From positions 6,351,125-6,415,124 of the forward strand of contig CM047429.1 in the NCBI GenBank assembly GCA_026168455.1: a stretch of DNA of 64,000 bases. The letters are read 5' to 3'. The notes under the pieces are model-generated. The model was not told the DNA's origin and searched no databases. It saw only the letters and a list, made by a program, of their open reading frames with translations. The stretch is from Theocolax elegans. Lineage: Eukaryota; Arthropoda; Insecta; Hymenoptera; Cerocephalidae. The translations under genes and the position numbers were made by a program. This document shows, in pieces, positions 39,283 through 50,871 of this stretch. Position 1 is the stretch's first letter. Every line of letters begins with the position of its first letter.

Positions 39283-42200
39283 ATGAATTTATATAATAAA
39301 GATAAAATCATTTCCGTTGATTCTATTACCCCAATGGAAATAGACTATGAAATACCAACTTATAGTTCATTTTATCAAAAAAATAAAAATAAACAATTTA
39401 ATGATATAGAAATAAAACAGCTAAAAATAAAACAGCAAACTATGATAAAAAGGCAAACAATTAGCTGTATCGATATAAAAAATGAACGAGAAAAAGAAGC
39501 GTTGCATAAAAAAGAAGCTTATATGAGGAGTAAAGATAGTAATGACGGCAAAATAGAAGAAAAAAAATAAAGAGAAAACAGCAAACCATGATGAAAAGAC
39601 AAAAAATAAATAGTGACGAAATAAAAAATGAACGAGAAAAAGAAGCATTACAAAAACAACATATTTATTATAATGAAAATACTGATCAATGTAAAAAAAA
39701 TGAAAAGAAAAAATTAAATGGAAAAATATTAAACGAAAGTAGAAAAAATGATATCGATAAATTAGTGTAAAACCATTTACAAAAAAATTTAAAAAGACGC
39801 ATATGTATGAAAAATGACAAAGACATGGAAATACCAATCATATTGCTTAAAAAATTAAAAATTGATGAAGGAAAATTTTTTAACGTATATGATAAACCAA
39901 TTAATACCAAAAAAGGTATAAATTATAAAGAATTAAATAAACGTATTTTAATTAAAATTGAACAAAATGTAAAAGTAGTAAGTAAATCCAAAATAATAGG
40001 TCGAATAGCAAATTTAGATTTTGATGAAGAAATAATTATTGAAAACAATTTAGGTTATATGTCTGAAACTTGTAAACATTGTAATACTAAACATTTTGTT
40101 TTTGAATATACACTAGGTAAAGAATTTTCTAATTGTTGTCACAAAGGAAACGTAGACTTACCGAAAATGCCTCCCTATCCGGAAGAATTAAAGCAATTAG
40201 CTACAGGAATATCGGAAGATAGTATTAATTTTCGTAAAAATATTCGGCTATATAATAATGCGTTAGCTTTTGCAAGCTTTGGAGCTAATTTCGATAAGTT
40301 ATCTGAATCTTAAATGAAAATGAAGCTCGAAAATATGGGCAATTGTATGTTCTAGATAATGAATTAGCTGCAGCTGAAAGAAAAAGTTTTAAAAATAATT
40401 TAGATACAAAATTACAATTGTCAAGTAAATTAGATAGCTTAATTAGAAATGTTAATCCTTATGCTAAAGCGTATAAAATGATGTAAGAGGTAGAAAAAGA
40501 AAAATTAGAATATTAGAAGAAAAATTAGATAAAAATATATATATAATGAAGCTACTTGTAATGAAGTTGCAATGGTATTTGTAGGAAAAAATGGACTGCC
40601 TACTTCAGAGCGGGATATAGTTATATATTCAAAATATGACAATCCAATTAGTATTCCTTTAATAAGTAAACACACTGATCCAATGACATAACCACTTATT
40701 TATCCAAATGGAGGATATGGATGGATGCCTAATATGAAATGCAAATATAAGAAAAACAATATTTCATGTTTGCAATTTTATAATTACAGACTTTCTATGA
40801 GAAATGGATTTAATCCATACCTTAATATGGGAAAAGTTTCTCAACAGTTTACAATTGATGCATTTGTAAAAGTTGAACAATCAAGATTATATTTTGTAAA
40901 GAAAAACCAAGATATTTTAAGAAGCGATTATTATAAAGGCGTAATGGATTATTTACACAAGAAAAAAGAATCTGAAAATATAAAAATTGGAAAAATGTTT
41001 ATTTTGCCATCAAATTTTGTTGGAAGTTCAAGATTCCTAAAACAAAATTACATTGACTCAATGAGTATAGTAAATCGTTACGGAAAACCTGACTTATTTA
41101 TAACAATGACATGTAATCCAAACTGAAAAGAAATAACTGAAGATTTAAAAAAAATATGAAACTGTAATTGATAGACCAGATTTAGTATTTAAGGTATTTC
41201 ATCAAAATATAAAAGAATTTAAAGAATTGGTAATTAAGCAAGGTGTTTTAGGAAATTGTATCGCCTACACTTATGTTATCGAATTTCAAAAACGTGGACT
41301 TCCTCACATGCATATGCTATAATTTTTAGATAAAAATTATAAAATTAATACTCCCGAAAAAGTAGATGAACTCATAAACGCAGAAATTCCAAACGAAGAT
41401 ATCTATCCACAGTTGTATAATATTGTAAAACAGTTTATGATTCATGGACCCTGTGGAGAGCAAAACATGAGTTCACCTTACATGAGTAAAGACACAAAAA
41501 AATGTACGAAAAATTTTCCAAAAAAAATTTAATAACAAAACAACTTTTAATTCATCAGGATATCCATTATATGTAAGAAGAAATGATATCAAAAAAATCA
41601 ATTATAAAGGTAAATACCACAATTAGAATAGCTGATAATCGGTTTGTTGTTTCGTATAATCCTTATTTATTGTTAAAATTTAATTGTCACATTAATGTCG
41701 AAGTATGCTCAACAGTCCAATGTATAAAATACTTATTTAAATAGTGTTATAAAGAACATGACTGTGCGAACATAGAAATACGTGACACAGGTATCAGATC
41801 AAAAGACAGTTCTAATTTAACTCATGATGAAGATATTGAAAGCAATGAATATAATACTATTAGAATACCCTCTACACGAACTTTCACATACCATAATAAG
41901 ATTAGCTATTCACAATGAAGATGAACAAGAAGTGTATTTTAAAGAAGGAAAAGAAACAGAAATTTAAAAAAAATGTAGAAACGACATTAACAGCATACTT
42001 AAAATTAAATCAAATCGATTCTGATGCACGAAATTATTTATATTCCGAAATTAAATTATGTATTTGATAATAATTCAAAAACATGGAATAAAAGAAAAAA
42101 AAACAAAAAAACCTGTATTAAGCAGAAAGTATTTAGTGAATCCAAAGAATCAAAAACGATATTTTATAAGATTATTACTTTTATATGTCAAAGGAGTATC

Positions 42201-42912
42201 ATCATTTCAGGATTTACGTACTGTTAATGATATAATTTATTCTACATTTTATGAAGCTTCTATAGCTAGACATTTGGTTAATGAAGATAAAGAATGGGAC
42301 AGATATTTGGAAGAAGCAACACAATTACACTTTCCTACTGCTCTTTGTGAATTATTTGCATATATTTGTATTCTTCACAATCCTATTAATGCAAGAGATT
42401 TGTACGAAAAATAGAAACACTTTTTTTACCACCCAAAATATGAACAAAATGCTGATGAAAACCTAGCATTAAACATTATTGATAAGAACCTACAATTGAA
42501 TGGATATTCTTTAAATAATTTTAATTTACCCGTTATATCTACATTTATAGAAGATTATGCTGATAAATCAACAACACATAACAAAAGTTGCACATTTACT
42601 GAAATAAACGTCAAAGTAAATTCTTTAAAAAATCATAACAAAGACAGTTTTGATACTATCGTGCAACATTTAAAAATTGAAGACAAAAAAAGCTTTTTTA
42701 TTGATGGACCAGGAGGAAGTGGGAAAAGCTGTTTACTTAATGTTCTAATAGACTATCTTAAATTCTCAAACATTTCATTTTTATGTGTTGCTTGGACAGG
42801 GATTGCAGCAAATTTATTACATAACGGGAAAACAGTACACACAACATTTAAACTACTACTTAATATCACAGAATGTACTATATCTTATCTTATCTTATCT
42901 TATATATTATAA
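39283..42912 (+). pseudogene. Helitron 1 Rep/helicase, decayed
   Basis: The parts occur in order with many stops and frameshifts. A lysine-rich N-terminus (39283-39770) leads to a zinc-finger region (39807-40313) with ETCKHCNTKHF, FSNCCHKGNV and ALAFASFGANFD. The Helitron-like N domain (about 40560-41126) includes QFTIDAFVKVEQ, LPSNFVGSSRFL and DLFITMTCNPN, with TGA replacing the expected Trp. The Rep HUH motif is GLPHMHML at about 41300, followed by MIHGPCGEQN. In YLFK-stop-CYK (near 41740) a TAG sits where a catalytic-region tyrosine is expected. The helicase Walker A is GPGGSGKS at about 42708. The frame ends at a (TCTTA)n run. Confidence 0.85.
42883..42910. repeat. (ATCTT)n microsatellite
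   Basis: CTTATCTTATCTTATCTTAT at the break point of the Helitron 1 helicase. Confidence 0.8.
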
Positions 42913-43029
42913 TTAAAATTTTTCCTCAAAAGTGTCCGGCGTCCGGCGTCCGACATTCACCATTGGGCGTCTTTTTATTATGTTTTATATATATGCATGT
43001 GTATAAGGGTCAGTGTGTTATGGTGAAGA

Positions 43030-43079
43030 GGTCAGGGTGGGGGTGAGGGTGGAGGGATAGGGATGGGGTCACCCTGACC
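43030..43079 (+). other. G-quadruplex motif enclosed by an inverted repeat, copy 1
   Basis: GGTCAGGGTG at 43030-43039 pairs with CACCCTGACC at 43070-43079. The loop holds at least four GGG tracts. Confidence 0.7.
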
Positions 43080-43202
43080 ACCTGGACATCGTCTCCAGGA
43101 AGTGAAAATTTTTTTTGCAAACGTCCGACATTCACCATTGGGCGTCTTTTTATTATATTTTATATATATGCATGTGTATAAGGGTAAGTGTTATAGTGAA
43201 GA

Positions 43203-43252
43203 GGTCAGGGTGAGGGTGAGGGTGGAGGGATAGGGATGGGGTCACCCTGACC
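43203..43252 (+). other. G-quadruplex motif enclosed by an inverted repeat, copy 2
   Basis: GGTCAGGGTGA pairs with TCACCCTGACC. The loop has the tracts GGG, GGG, GGG, GGG and GGGG. Confidence 0.7.
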
Positions 43253-43671
43253 ACCTGGACATCGTATCCAGGAAATGAAAATTTTTTTTGCAAATTCAAG
43301 TAGAAAGGCATGTAGACTTTCCTGTGGAGGATATCAGGATTACCTGGAGGTTACCCTGACCACCTGGACATCGTCTTCAGGAAGTGAGAATTTTTTTGCA
43401 AATTCAAGTAGAAAGGCATGTAGACTTTCCTGTGGAGGATATCAGGATTACCTGGAGGTTACCCTGACCACCTGGACATCGTCTTCAGGAAGTGACAATA
43501 TTTTTTGCAAATTTAAGCATAAAGGCATGTAAACTTAATTTTTTTATGTAAAGTATGCAAAAAAAAGTAAGTAAGTAAAAAATCGTAAAAAAATAAGTAA
43601 AAAAAAGTAAAAAAAGTTAGTAAGTAAAAGTAAGTAAGCGAAAAAAGTTTAATAAACCTATTCTAGTCAGA

Positions 43672-45603
43672 ATGTTTCATGCAAATCCTAAAGATCGCGA
43701 ACGATTTTTTCTTAGATTATTATTACTTCATGTACGTGGGGCCGAATCTTTTGAAGATATACGCTCATACGAAGGCGTTGTTTATGATACATTTTATGAA
43801 GCATGTATAGTTAGAAGTTTAATCATTACTGATAATGAATGGGATAAATGTTTAGAAGAAAATTGTAATTTTCAATTTCCACAGGCACTATGTGAGCTTT
43901 TCGCTTTCATTATATCATTTGATCACAATTTTGATTCCTTGAAACTTTATAATAAGTATAAAGAACATTTCTTTGATCCTAAATTACCTGAAATTTTAGG
44001 AGAACAAAAGGCTTTAAAAATTATAGACAACGTTTTATCAAAACATAATTTAACATTGCAACAATTTAATTTACCTAATATTGATAATATTGATATTGAA
44101 AATCACAATGATATGTTTTATAATGATATTATTGCAAATGAAGATAATGACATAGAAATATTGTTAAAATCTTTAACATTGGAACAAAAAACAATATTTG
44201 ATACAATCGTAGAAGCAGTTTACGATAATAAAAAAGAAAATTTATATTTTATAGATGGTCCCGGTGGTAGTGGAAAAAGTTATTTATTAAATGCTATTAT
44301 AAAATTTGTGAAATTAAACAAAATACCAGAGTTAGCAGTTGCTTGGACTGGTATTGCAGCAAATTTATTAATAGGTGGTAAAACTATTCATTCAACATTT
44401 AAAATACCATTTAATTTAAACGAACAATCAACATGCAACATTTCACCAAAATAGGTCAAATTTTAAAAAATATTAAATTATTAAATTGGGATGAAATATC
44501 AATGACTTGTAAATATGCATTAGAAGCTATAGATATTTTTTCAGAGATTTATGTCGAAATAATAAACCGTTTGGTCGTAAAATATTAGTAACAGCTGGCA
44601 ATTTTCGACAAACACTTCCTATAGTTCGATACCGAAATAGAACTCAAATATTAGAATCATGTGTAAAAAGTAGTTCTTTATGGCAATTATTTCAAAAACT
44701 TACATTAAATAATAATTTAAGATTGGTCAATTCAAACAGTATGTTTAAAACGTGGTTATTAAATATTGGAGAAAATAGAAATATTACAAAATTTGAAATT
44801 GATAATAACGTTATAAAAATTCCTTCCGAATTTCTTACATTTAATAATTTGATAGATGATATTTTTGGTAATAAAATAAATATTGATGATTTACATACTC
44901 TTAAAGACAAAGTAATTCTTTCACCTAAAAATAGTGATGTTTTAGCGATTAATAACTAAATGATTGAAAGAATTGAAGGTGACGGTAAGATATATTTAAT
45001 CATTGGTAGTATTACTAATGATGAAAATAATAAGTTGGATGAAACAATAACAATAGATTTTATAAATTCATTAATACCAAATGGTTTACCACCGCATAAA
45101 TTAGTATTAAAAAAAGGAATGATCGTTATGTTACTTAGGAATTTGCATTTAGATGGAGGTTTATGTAATGGTACCAGGCTCATGATTACAGAATTAAAAC
45201 AGTACACTATATATGGAGAAATTATAACAGGTAAAAATTCGGGACAAATTGTGATGATTCCAAGAATAGATTTATGTCCATCAAAGGATGATATACCTTT
45301 CAATATGGTTAGACGACAATTTCCTATTAGACCAAGATTCGCTATGACCATAAATAAAGCACAAGGTCAATCATTTAAAAAAGTAGGTCTATATTTACCA
45401 AGACCTGTATTTAGTCATGGTCAATTATATGTTGCATTATAAAGAGTTACAGATGAAAAAAATTTAAAAATAAAATTTTCGAAATCGTCAATGATACTCA
45501 CTAATACAGAAGGAGATATACTTAATATAAATGAGAGTAATTTAAATAATAATGTAATAATATATACAACCAATATAGTTTTTTCTGAAGTGTTTGATAC
45601 TTA
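43672..45603 (+). pseudogene. Helitron 2 helicase (PIF1-type), decayed
   Basis: A 260-codon stretch (43672-44454) begins with the conserved pre-helicase block (FLRLLLLHVRGAESFED, ALCELFAF) and Walker A IDGPGGSGKSYLLN. After stops and frameshifts, DEISM (Walker B region) follows near 44480. The C-terminus (44960-45442) has the late motifs RFAMTINKAQGQSFKKVGL and FSHGQLYVAL. A stop (TAA 45440) replaces the next serine codon region, and the frame reads on to about 45603. It parallels 42130-42912 but is clearly diverged in sequence, so this is a different Helitron family. Confidence 0.85.
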
Positions 45604-45744
45604 AATTTTTTTTTATTTTTAAAAACCAATTTAAGGTCGACTTATTATTCGGCAAACGAATTATAAAATAATAAGATATAAGCATAAGACAAAATTTGTA
45701 GATAAAATTACGTATAATAAAGAATATTTTTCAAGTATACATTA

Positions 45745-46275
45745 TTTACATCAAGCAACATTTCAATATATCATTACTTAAGAAATAAACAAATATTAAA
45801 ATATTAGTTGTCTGCATTAAGCGACATTTTATTGGCAAAATTATTTATGAAATATATAAATTTTAAAATAATCAACTGTCTGTATCAAGCGACATTTTTT
45901 ACTAAAATACTGAAGAAATAAACAAATTTAAAATTCATTGTCTGCATCAAGCGACATTTTTTTACTAAAATACTCAAGAAGTAAACAAATTAAAAATTTA
46001 TTGTCTGCATCAAGCGACATTTTTTTACTAAAATACTAAAGAAATAAACAAATTAAAAATTTATTGTCTGCATCAAGCGACATTTTTTTACTAAAATACT
46101 AAAGAAATAAACATATTTAAAATTCATTGTCTGAATCAAACGACATTTTATTGACAAAATTATTTATGAAATATACAAATTTTAAAATAATTAATTGTCT
46201 AATATAGCATTAATAAATATCAATTAAAATATTTTGATAATACTTGTTAGAATACATTGTCTGCAAAAAGTGATA
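45745..46275 (+). repeat. 63-bp tandem satellite array
   Basis: Units carry TGTCTGCATCAAGCGACAT at 45809, 45877, 45939, 46002, 46065 and 46129, with weaker copies on either side. TGTC and GACA in each unit form a small inverted repeat. It starts about 140 bp after the Helitron 2 end and may be its 3' flank. Confidence 0.85.
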
Positions 46276-46880
46276 TTATTTTAGAACTTTGTTTAGATAT
46301 TAATGAAACAAAAAATTACAAAATATATAAAATAAATACGAATATACGAGATGCCATATTATATTATTTATTTTATTTTTAATACAGCAATATTGGAACG
46401 TATATTTTTATCAATTTTAAAATATTTACGTATTATACCATACATAATTTTGAAATATATATATGTTAGAAAATCAAATATTTGAAACTTTTAATACACA
46501 TTATATTTACGTTCATTATATGACAGTCTCAAGCCTGTAAATGCAGAGAGAAAATAAAACAAACCAACATTCGAAAATAAACTGTTATAGTTAAATATCA
46601 TGATGATTAAAAGGAATAAATTGTATACATTTTTTAAAATAAAATATTTTATAATTTATTTTTATGTGTTTTAATAATATAACAACAAATTTTAATTAAT
46701 AGTTTAAAGCACATGAAAAAAATTGGTTTGAGAATAAAATAAAATATTTGTATCCAAATCGTTTAAAATTTATTTGTTATAAACTAATAATAAATTTAAG
46801 TCTACACTTTATAATCAACGTCTAGCTTCAAAAATGTGATTCAACCGAGGGAGCGTTAGCGACTGAGGTAATATGGCTTG
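46276..46880. other. AT-rich sequence, no gene
   Basis: Nothing recognisable. Confidence 0.4.
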
Positions 46881-47050
46881 TTGTATATTATAAGTGTAAA
46901 TTCATGATAGGGAAATTAATACATGATAATAATTTTAATATTTAATTAATACATTATTTTTACTTAAAAATTATTTTTACCAAAACTCAAATCACTCATA
47001 ATACAATTAATCTGCGGCTATTGTAACCTGACTAGAAATTAGTTAAGAAA
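46881..47050 (+). repeat. inverted terminal repeat of Penelope-like element 1, left
   Basis: Inverted copy of 48017-48184, nearly perfect over about 168 bp. It ends one to two dozen bases from the coding region. Confidence 0.9.
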
Positions 47051-47071
47051 TAAAGGAGAAATAAATATTAA

Positions 47072-48015
47072 CTATCTATAATTTACTTTCATTTTATTAA
47101 CAATATCATTATAGTGATGACTAAGATTTCTAACATCTTCCTTTATATTTATAGGATTATTTTCTAATTTAATATGAAGCATTTCAGATATAATTCTTTT
47201 CCTCCAATTGCATTCCTTATCAACAATTTTTACATTTTCAAAATCAAAAGAATGATTATAATCGCTGATATGATCATTAATTACATATTGATTGTTAGAT
47301 TTTTTTGTATTAGATATATGTTCCTTTATTCTACATTTTAACTGTCGTTTAGTTTCTCCAATATATGCCGAATTACAATCTTTACACTTTATTCTATACA
47401 CTACGTTAGTTTCGGAGTCTCTGGAATGTTTATCTTTTCCTCTCACAATGATACTGTTAAAGTTATTAGGAATTTTTGGTACCACTCTAATATTGTTATA
47501 TTTCAAAGAACTTTTGGTTTTTTCATAAAAATCAGGTATATATTATATTTCGTTAAAATTAAGTGGTATCTTTTTTCTATGCTCTTTATAACTAAATCTA
47601 AAGGAATATTAGTGAAAAGAGAAACTACATCTAAGGAAACTAAAATATATTGATCAGGTATGTCACAGTTTTTAATTTTATCAATTAAATCTTTACTATT
47701 TTTCACAAAAGATTTTGCATTATTAACACTATTTGTAATAATTTTATCAATAAATTTAGATAATATATACGTAGGACTACCTATACTCGATACGATTGGT
47801 CTTAGTGGAATATCTGGTTTATGTATTTTAGGTAGTCCGTAAATTTTTGGTAATATCGTGTCCGTCTGTGTAAGAGAATTATTATGATATTTTTTATCAA
47901 AAAATTCCAAATTATTCCATCTTTGCATAATTTTGTAAGTGTCCTTTTGTAATTTACTTAACGGATTCTTGTTAATTAACTTATATGTGCTTTTGTCTGA
48001 AATAAGTTTATCCAT
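47072..48015 (-). pseudogene. Penelope-like element 1: RT and GIY-YIG, internally deleted
   Basis: On the minus strand, 48015-47503 holds the RT fingers and motif A: YGLPKIHKPDIPLRPIVSS and SLDVVSLFTNIP. The frame then breaks, and 47506-47072 carries the C-terminal endonuclease with CKDCNSAYIGETKRQLKCR and HSFDFENVKIV...RKRIISEMLHI. The region with the catalytic YVDD is deleted between them. The protein family resembles telomerase-type RTs and inserts through its GIY-YIG nuclease. Inverted 168-bp repeats flank the remains. Confidence 0.9.
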
Positions 48016-48016
48016 T

Positions 48017-48184
48017 TCTTAACTAATTTCTAGTCAGGTTACAATAGCCGCGGATTAATTGTATTATGAGTGATTTGAGTTTTGGTAAAAATAATTTTTA
48101 AGTAAAAATAATGTATTAATTAAATATTAAAATTATTATCATGTATTAATTTCCCTATCATGAATTTACACTTATAATATACAA
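48017..48184 (-). repeat. inverted terminal repeat of Penelope-like element 1, right
   Basis: Inverted copy of 46881-47050. Confidence 0.9.
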
Positions 48185-48367
48185 TTACAAGTTTTGAATT
48201 TTCGCGCCGTATTATAATATTTCGCGCGCTTATCTAATAATTGTACACAATTGCGCATGTCAATAAGACTTAAATCGCTCATATAATAACCGTCTGTCAT
48301 GTTTTCATTTGTTTTTACCTGACTACTTTTGCTTTTTCTTTGTGTTAACTACGTTGTGTTTTGTTCC

Positions 48368-48398
<31 letters not shown>

Positions 48399-48700
48399 GT
48401 TTATGTATTTATTTATTTTATTTTATTGTTTTCTATTTTTATAATAATGAATAAATCACATAAAGGAGAGGTAAATGTTGGCTATATAACCTTAACTTCT
48501 GTGCAATACTTATCTTCGAGAATATGTATTTATTATACTTTGTCTTTAATTCATAGTGCAACGATTCAGAGATATTACGAAAGAATTTTTATAATTTTTA
48601 ATGAATATTGACGTGTAGTAAGTTACCAATGTAATAATCATAATATATGTATATTCAATCTTGTTATTATAGTCTAATGTAGAATATGTGTAATAAAGGT
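48185..48700. other. no gene, contains a (TTTA)n run
   Basis: A TTTA tetranucleotide run lies at about 48370-48420. It could be the 3' region of an otherwise lost Penelope-like copy, because a hammerhead-like motif follows at 48706. Confidence 0.4.
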
Positions 48701-48705
48701 AATGC

Positions 48706-48740
48706 CTGAAGATGATGGAGAATTTCCATCGAAATGTTGC
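48706..48740 (+). ncRNA. minimal hammerhead-like motif of Penelope type
   Basis: CTGAAGA (48706-48712), one base, stem GATGG/CCATC (48714-48718 and 48726-48730), then GAAATGTTGC. Minimal hammerheads of this kind are known from repeats of Penelope-like elements and are thought to act as dimers. Helix III and the cleavage site cannot be assigned on sequence alone. Compare 53638-53673. Confidence 0.5.
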
Positions 48741-49399
48741 AATGTAATGTAAACAATACAGTGTGTTCATCAATGATCGATATAATACCTAATCTACAAT
48801 TTCAACTACGTGGATGATATTAATATAACTAAAGAATAGAAACGTTTATATGTTTTGCAGTACACTATTCATTTACTTTTACAGTAATTTTATATTTGTT
48901 TACAATCAATTTTGTAATTATTTTTACTGGCGTTGTGTTCTATATCTTATATTACGTTAAGCTTGTTAGCGCATCTGTGGGCATGCAACTAAATATGTAT
49001 TAGTATGTAATACAGAGGGCGCCACAGATGACTTCTGTTAAGTTTACTTTATATAGGGTATAAATAAAACAGATAGCGCGGACCTGCACAACAATATTTT
49101 GTCGGGTACCACATGCCCTTAAGCGTTGGAGCAAATCTTAGTTTTAAAGTTAGTTATAATCAAACGGTCAAACAGAGAAGATCATTCTCTCTTGTAAATA
49201 GGTGTAAAATATAACATGTTACAATACTCTTCAGAGTAAATTCATTTTTACCGATCTAAAGGTGCATCCGATTAGTTTCGCGTGCACAGCATATCCTCAA
49301 GCTTACAATATTTGAGCCTCTGCGAGATACGCCATTTCACTTTCAAACAGGATAGTAGAGATCACGCGAACCATTTAAAAAAAAAGGTTTAGCAAGCAA
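48741..49399. other. no recognised gene
   Basis: Intergenic or old repeat sequence. It includes a GGGCGCCACAGATGA-like motif near 49018. Confidence 0.35.
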
Positions 49400-50062
49400 T
49401 AGCAGGTCTCAAACAAGGAAATTATAATATACTGAAACAGCCTTTAGTTGATCCATCAAAAGTATTACTTCCGCCTCTCCATATAAAACTCGGGTTATTG
49501 AAACAATTTGTAAAGGCTTTAGATAAAGAAGGACAATGTTTTCAATACCTAACAAATCAATTTCCTCAATTGACAGAAGCTAAGTTAAAAGAAGGGATAT
49601 TCAATGGATTTCAGATCACAAAATTATTTTACGATGAACATTTCATAAATACAATGGACGATATAGAAAAAGCTGCATGGCTTAGTTTTCGAAATGTTGC
49701 TCGAAACTTTTTGGGAAATGAGAAAAGTGCTAACTATGAAGCAATCGTAGCAAATATGGTGAGTAACTTTCAGCGTTTGCGATGTTTGATGAATATTAAA
49801 GTCCATTTCTCAGATTCTCATGTTAGCTATTTTCCAGAGAATTTGTGCGATTACAGCGAAGAGCAAAGGTGAGCGTTTCCATCAAGATCTGAAAGAAGTC
49901 GAACATCGCTGGCAAGGAAAATTGGACGTAAATATGATGGCAGACTACTGTTGGCTACTGAAAAGAGACACTGAAGATAACAGTAATTCGAAAAGAATTA
50001 GAAATCCACTACATAGATCCTTTGAAAACAAAAGTAAACGTTACAAGCGAAAGAAGGATTAA
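49400..50062 (+). pseudogene. TE-associated gene fragment (uncharacterised arthropod family)
   Basis: The reading frame starts upstream of 49498 without a clear ATG (KQPLVDPSKVLLPPLHIKLG) and continues to NLCDYSEEQ. It then shifts by one base in an A run near 49866 into GERFHQDLKEVEHRWQGKLDVNMMADYCW and a basic tail. I recall this combination (SEEQGERFHQD...MMADYCW) as a domain common in transposon-like genes of arthropods, function unknown. The single-base insertion breaks it, and the front is missing. Confidence 0.6.
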
Positions 50063-50229
50063 GCAGTTTTCTCAACTGCAATACCTAGCGCTTTGATTAG
50101 AAGAGACTTGAGTCTTATAAAACTACAAGAAAAATAAAAAGTAATCAAAATACCACGTCAAAATATATGCATATGTGACGTAATAATGACGAAAAAACTG
50201 TTCCGGTATTTTTAATATTTTATATGAAT

Positions 50230-50464
50230 TGTAGCAAAACTGTGGGCGATAAGGTCAAACAGATCTCAGATTCGTATTCAGCGACCTGAAAAACATAAAA
50301 TTTTGCTCGGCTTGAATGGTTTCTTCCCAATTTGACCTTGAATTGACCTTGACACTGACATGATAGGATCAAACCGACCTCGTATTCGGATTCAGCGACC
50401 CGAAAAACATAAAGTATGGCATTTTTCTAGGCATAAACCGTTTCTTTTCGAGTTGACCCTGACG
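50230..50464. repeat. dispersed repeat with GACCTTG/CAGCGACC motifs, two copies
   Basis: Two head-to-tail copies of about 115 bp with ATTCAGCGACC(T/C)GAAAAACATAAA and TTTGACCTTGAATTGACC. Related to sequence at 14690-16130. Cut off by the gap. Confidence 0.7.
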
Positions 50465-50564
50465 NNNNNNNNNNNNNNNNNNNNNNNNNNNNNNNNNNNN
50501 NNNNNNNNNNNNNNNNNNNNNNNNNNNNNNNNNNNNNNNNNNNNNNNNNNNNNNNNNNNNNNNN
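50465..50564. other. assembly gap (100 N)
   Basis: One hundred undetermined bases. The round number is the usual placeholder for unknown length. Frames drawn across it are meaningless. Confidence 0.99.
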
Positions 50565-50565
50565 A

Positions 50566-50826
50566 CTTGATCGTCATTACCGAAACTTTTGAGGACCATC
50601 TGAAATGGCTCGAATACGTACTAAGGACGTTGAATGACGCTGGACTCGAAGTGAATCGAGAGAAGTGTGAGTTCTGTTGTTCCAGCGTAACGTTCCTTGG
50701 GTACAAATTGGACGCGGACGGCTTGAGGCCTGACGAGGAACGAGTCGCTCCAGTCCTTAATTACCCTACTCCTCGTAATGTCAAACAGCTGAGATCCTTT
50801 CTCGGGGTGGTACTCTCGATTCATTA
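50566..50826 (+). pseudogene. pol: Gypsy RT fragment
   Basis: Directly after the gap the sequence reads as the end of a Gypsy RT: LIVITETFEDHLKWL, NREKCEFC, VTFLGYKLDADGLRPDEE and NVKQLRSFLG. The frame stops when Penelope-like element 2 begins at about 50846. It is more similar in style to a third Gypsy copy than to elements 1 or 2. Confidence 0.85.
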
Positions 50827-50845
50827 ATCGAGAAGCTGACATTAA

Positions 50846-50871
50846 TACAATGGAGGGTGTACAAAATTTAC
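50846..50871 (+). repeat. 26-bp direct repeat bordering Penelope-like element 2, left
   Basis: TACAATGGAGGGTGTACAAA and six further bases, identical to 53766-53791. It contains the start codon of the RT frame. It is either a target duplication or the end of a terminal repeat. Confidence 0.9.

Larger units (their letters stand above)
42940..43540 (+). repeat. nested tandem repeats with G-rich hairpins
   Basis: Two units of about 178 bp (42940-43117, 43118-43293) start CGTCCGACATTCACC. Two units of about 108 bp (43293-43508) start TTCAAGTAGAAAGGCATG. All share ACCCTGACCACCTGGACATC and a TTTTTTTGCAAA end. Confidence 0.85.

Noticed and set aside
45745..46275. Possible CRISPR-like array (regular repeats and spacers)
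   Set aside because: The whole 63-bp unit is repeated, not just a short repeat with unique spacers, and the context is eukaryotic.
50360..50827. Frame running through the N gap
   Set aside because: It joins repeat sequence to a Gypsy RT fragment across 100 undetermined bases. Only the part after 50565 is supported.
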